A DNA stretch of 8,938 nucleotides from Clostridiales bacterium (GTDB lineage Bacteria; Bacillota; Clostridia; Oscillospirales; Acutalibacteraceae), in NCBI GenBank assembly GCA_012728445.1, contig JAAYFA010000013.1:1-8938 (forward strand), given 5' to 3'. Below the pieces are notes generated by a model. It worked only from the letters and a program-made list of their open reading frames with translations. It did no database searches and had not been told where the DNA came from. The position numbers and the translations under genes are program-made. The first letter of the stretch is position 1. The number at the start of each line of letters is the position of its first letter. Shown here in pieces: positions 7,376 through 8,938 of this stretch.

Positions 7376-7393
7376 ACGCTAGATATTGGATGC
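7373..7393 (-). repeat. Left heptad array (three units)
   Basis: Read on the minus strand, outward from the element, the units are GCATCCA, ATATCTA, GCGTCTA. All fit the pattern R-N-N-W-C-Y-A. The last unit contains the TAG stop codon of pth in reverse complement, so the array starts exactly at the end of the gene. Confidence 0.6.
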
Positions 7394-7403
7394 TAGCTCA
7401 CAA

Positions 7404-7453
7404 AATCCCACGACCGCCTCGGCGGTCCCCCTCCCTTTCGCAAGGGAGGCAAG
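7404..7453 (-). repeat. Hairpin unit A (50 bp)
   Basis: On the minus strand the unit runs from CTTG to GGGATT. It holds two perfect hairpins: CCTCCCTT/AAGGGAGG with a four-base loop (7430-7449), and GACCGCC/GGCGGTC (7412-7427). Its AAAATCC end (7402-7408) can also pair with GGATTTT (7457-7463) to close both hairpins into a three-way junction. Confidence 0.65.
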
Positions 7454-7471
7454 GACGGATTTTCTATTTTT
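7430..7471 (+). terminator. Possible transcription terminator after pth
   Basis: The strong stem CCTCCCTT/AAGGGAGG (7430-7449) is followed, after ten bases, by a T-rich stretch (7460-7471) with twelve bases of which ten are T. The distance from stem to T-run is longer than in a standard intrinsic terminator, though the outer AAAATCC/GGATTTT pairing would bring a stem next to the T-run. Weak to moderate support. Confidence 0.35.
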
Positions 7472-7521
7472 CTTGTCCCCCTTGCGAAAGGGGGATGGCA
7501 TCCGCAGATGTCAGGGGGATT
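7472..7521 (+). repeat. Hairpin unit B (50 bp, inverted copy of unit A)
   Basis: On the plus strand the unit again runs from CTTG to GGGATT over exactly 50 bases. By hand count 33 of 50 positions match unit A without gaps. It holds the hairpin TCCCCCTT/AAGGGGGA with a GCGA loop (7476-7495) and TGGCATC/GATGTCA (7496-7513, one G-T wobble). The core TTGCGAAAGGG is identical in both units. TCCCCC at 7476-7481 could instead pair with GGGGGA at 7514-7519, giving an alternative fold. Confidence 0.65.
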
Positions 7522-7531
7522 CGTTCCGCTG

Positions 7532-7552
7532 AACACTAACCACTAACCACCA
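7532..7552 (+). repeat. Right heptad array (three units)
   Basis: The units AACACTA, ACCACTA, ACCACCA follow each other without gaps and fit the same R-N-N-W-C-Y-A pattern as the left array read outward. The array ends just before the ribosome binding site of trmL. Confidence 0.6.
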
Positions 7553-7566
7553 CAAAAGGGGTAAGA

Positions 7567-8079
7567 ATGCCGACACTGAATATTGTGCTCGTTGAGCCGC
7601 AAATACCGCAAAACACGGGGAACATTGCCCGCACCTGCGCCGCGACGGGCGCGTGCCTTCATTTGGTGGAACCAATGGGGTTTAAGGTTGATGACGCCAA
7701 GCTAAAAAGAGCCGGGCTTGATTATTGGCATATGCTTGACATCACCTATTACAAAAATCTTGAGGATTTTTTTTCGCAACATGAAGGGGCGTATTATTAC
7801 TTTTCAACAAAAGCCGAAAAAATCTATTCGGATGTAGTCTACCCCGACAATGCCTTCCTTTTTTTCGGTAAAGAAACGGCGGGACTCCCGGAGGAGCTGC
7901 TGTTTGATAACCCCGACAGATGTGTCCGCATCCCGATGATTGACGATGCCCGCAGCCTGAACCTTTCAAACTCCGCCGCGATAGGAGCCTATGAGGTGTT
8001 GCGGCAATGGGGCTACCCGCCACTTTTATGCAAGGGTAGTTTAACGAGATTTAACTGGACGCACGAGTCCGAAAAATAA
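7567..8079 (+). CDS. trmL: tRNA (cytidine/uridine-34-2'-O)-methyltransferase, SPOUT family
   Basis: TrmL (formerly YibK) uses S-adenosylmethionine to methylate the ribose of the wobble base (position 34) in tRNA-Leu species, which improves decoding. The protein has 170 residues, close to the family's usual 155-170, and consists only of the SPOUT (trefoil-knot) methyltransferase fold. Motif 1 is EPQIPQNTGNIARTCA (from residue 10). Motif 2 is FGKETAGLP (100-108) and motif 3 is IPM (122-124) with ARSLNLSNSAAIGAYEVLRQ (from 128), which form the knot and cofactor site. LDYW near residue 57 is also typical. The start ATG follows AAAAGGGG (7554-7561) at five bases. It lies directly downstream of the repeat element, 191 bp after pth, and 30 bp before topB in the same frame. 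The exact tRNA targets in this lineage are inferred from E. coli TrmL. Confidence 0.95.
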   Translation: MPTLNIVLVEPQIPQNTGNIARTCAATGACLHLVEPMGFKVDDAKLKRAGLDYWHMLDITYYKNLEDFFSQHEGAYYYFSTKAEKIYSDVVYPDNAFLFFGKETAGLPEELLFDNPDRCVRIPMIDDARSLNLSNSAAIGAYEVLRQWGYPPLLCKGSLTRFNWTHESEK

Positions 8080-8085
8080 AGAGCA

Positions 8086-8098
8086 GACCGGAAAGGTC
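8086..8098 (+). other. Tiny hairpin around the weak topB ribosome binding site
   Basis: GACC (8086-8089) and GGTC (8095-8098) form a four-base stem with a GGAAA loop. The only purine-rich site before topB (8092-8096) lies in its loop and 3' arm. The stem is short and may be chance. Confidence 0.2.
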
Positions 8099-8109
8099 GT
8101 GTTACAGCA

Positions 8110-8938
8110 ATGGGTAAAATACTGGTTCTCACCGAAAAACCTTCTGTCGCACGGGAAATTGCCCGTGTACTTGGCTGTCGCCAAAACGGAGAAGGTTGCA
8201 TTATAGGCAGTCAATATATTATCACCTGGGCACTCGGGCATTTGGTCACCTTGGCCGACCCCGAGGAGTATGACGGGAAATACAAAAAATGGGCTTTGGA
8301 AGATTTACCGATGTTGCCTAAAAAAATGAATCTGGTCGTTATTAAACAGACAAGCAAGCAGTTTAAAGCGGTGTCGACGCTGATGCGCCGACCGGACATC
8401 GACAGCCTGGTTATCGCAACGGATGCCGGGCGCGAAGGCGAGTTGGTGGCGCGTTGGATTATGATGAAAGCCGGCTGGCGCAAGCCAGCAAAGCGGCTTT
8501 GGATATCCTCCCAGACCGACAAGGCCATCAAAGAAGGCTTTGCCACGCTCAAGCCCGCCGCAAATTATGACAACTTATTTCGCTCTGCGCAGGCAAGGGC
8601 CGAAGCGGACTGGCTCGTGGGGCTTAACGTCACGCGCGCGCTCACCTGCAAGCACAATGCGCAGCTATCCGCGGGCAGGGTGCAAACGCCAACACTCGCC
8701 CTTATCGTAAAGCGCGAGGAAGAAATTTTAAAATTTATCCCAAAAGATTTTTATACGGTCCATGCTCAATTTGAGGGGTTTGAAGCAGTGTACAAGGACA
8801 GCAAAAATCAGTCCCGATTCTCTGAACAAGCACCCGCCGAGGCTATTGCAAACGCCATAAAAGGCAAACGCGGGGTGCTCACGGAGGTTAAAAAGGAATA
8901 CCGCCACCAAGCACCGCCGGCTGCGTACGATTTAACGG
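8110..8938 (+). CDS. topB: DNA topoisomerase III (type IA), 5' part
   Basis: This type IA topoisomerase cuts and passes single DNA strands and acts in decatenation and recombination. The window holds the first 276 residues and the frame is still open at the end. The Toprim domain has ILVLTEKPSVAREIARVLG with Glu9, QYIITWALGHLVTLADP, and ATDAGREGELVARW with Asp105, Glu109 and Glu111. The DAGREGE form matches Bacillus-type TopB as I remember it. RLWISSQTDKAIKEGF, RAEADWLVGLNVTRALT and SAGRVQTPTLAL (from 187) then follow the family order. The catalytic tyrosine (TYPRTD motif) lies beyond the window; the last residues, HQAPPAAYDLT, are the expected sequence before it. The start ATG at 8110 is the only good one. 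The nearest purine-rich site, AAAGG at 8092-8096, is 13 bases away, longer than usual, so translation may depend partly on ribosomes finishing trmL 30 bp upstream. This may be the chromosomal or an element-borne TopB; the housekeeping context favours the former. Confidence 0.95.
   Translation, partial: MGKILVLTEKPSVAREIARVLGCRQNGEGCIIGSQYIITWALGHLVTLADPEEYDGKYKKWALEDLPMLPKKMNLVVIKQTSKQFKAVSTLMRRPDIDSLVIATDAGREGELVARWIMMKAGWRKPAKRLWISSQTDKAIKEGFATLKPAANYDNLFRSAQARAEADWLVGLNVTRALTCKHNAQLSAGRVQTPTLALIVKREEEILKFIPKDFYTVHAQFEGFEAVYKDSKNQSRFSEQAPAEAIANAIKGKRGVLTEVKKEYRHQAPPAAYDLT

Larger units (their letters stand above)
7373..7552. repeat. Symmetric composite repeat element between pth and trmL (MITE-like, no ORF)
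   Basis: This 180-bp stretch fills nearly all of the gap between pth and trmL and carries no gene. Its parts are: three heptads (7373-7393), 10 bp, a 50-bp two-hairpin unit on the minus strand (7404-7453), an 18-bp T-rich centre (7454-7471), a second 50-bp unit on the plus strand (7472-7521), 10 bp, and three heptads (7532-7552). Every part has the same length on both sides of the centre at 7462/7463. Related short hairpins (CTCCCTTGCGAAAGGGAG type) recur between genes in clostridial genomes, as I remember them, so it is likely an interspersed repeat. It has no transposase and no clear target-site duplication. It may also fold in RNA and affect read-through from pth to trmL. Confidence 0.75.

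Noticed and set aside
7373..7552. CRISPR array or tRNA-like structure in the pth-trmL gap
   Set aside because: The heptads have no spacers of constant length between identical repeats, and no acceptor stem, anticodon arm or T-loop sequence is present.

Overview
The window looks like chromosomal DNA from a low-to-mid GC Gram-positive bacterium of the class Clostridia, probably near the Oscillospirales/Ruminococcaceae. The reasons are strong AGGAG-type ribosome binding sites, a sortase-anchored surface protein with an IPQTG motif, a GlmU of clostridial type (NIGCG and GCNTN sequences) and a TopB that closely follows the Bacillus/Clostridium form as I remember it. All supported genes are on the + strand. 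Assignments were made by eye from motifs; no database search was possible.

Layout: (1) positions 2-940, the 3' end of a family 3 glycoside hydrolase (beta-glucosidase type) with a fibronectin-III-like domain and a C-terminal extension. (2) 963-4610, a 1215-residue secreted, cell-wall-anchored protein with two separate, apparently intact metallophosphoesterase domains. (3) 4668-6074, glmU, for UDP-N-acetylglucosamine synthesis. (4) 6127-6738, an unrecognised single-pass membrane protein in the place where many Firmicutes carry prs. (5) 6770-7375, pth (peptidyl-tRNA hydrolase), which appears to start with ATT. (6) 7373-7552, a symmetric 180-bp intergenic repeat element. (7) 7567-8079, trmL (tRNA wobble 2'-O-methyltransferase). 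(8) 8110 to the window end, the first part of topB (DNA topoisomerase III).

The first two genes are 22 bp apart and probably form a surface carbohydrate/phosphate-ester scavenging pair. From glmU onward the genes are housekeeping functions (cell-wall precursor synthesis, translation quality control, tRNA modification, DNA topology) in one direction with short gaps, so co-transcription is possible, except that the repeat element may interrupt it between pth and trmL.

The most interesting items are non-coding or at gene starts. The pth-trmL element is built as 21 bp of heptads, 10 bp, a 50-bp two-hairpin unit, an 18-bp centre, a second 50-bp unit inverted, 10 bp, and 21 bp of heptads, and it is symmetric to the base in length. 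The pth reading frame has no ATG, GTG or TTG that could start a complete enzyme, only an ATT well placed behind AAGGAG and a GUAA-capped hairpin. No rRNA, tRNA, CRISPR array, transposase or phage gene was seen.
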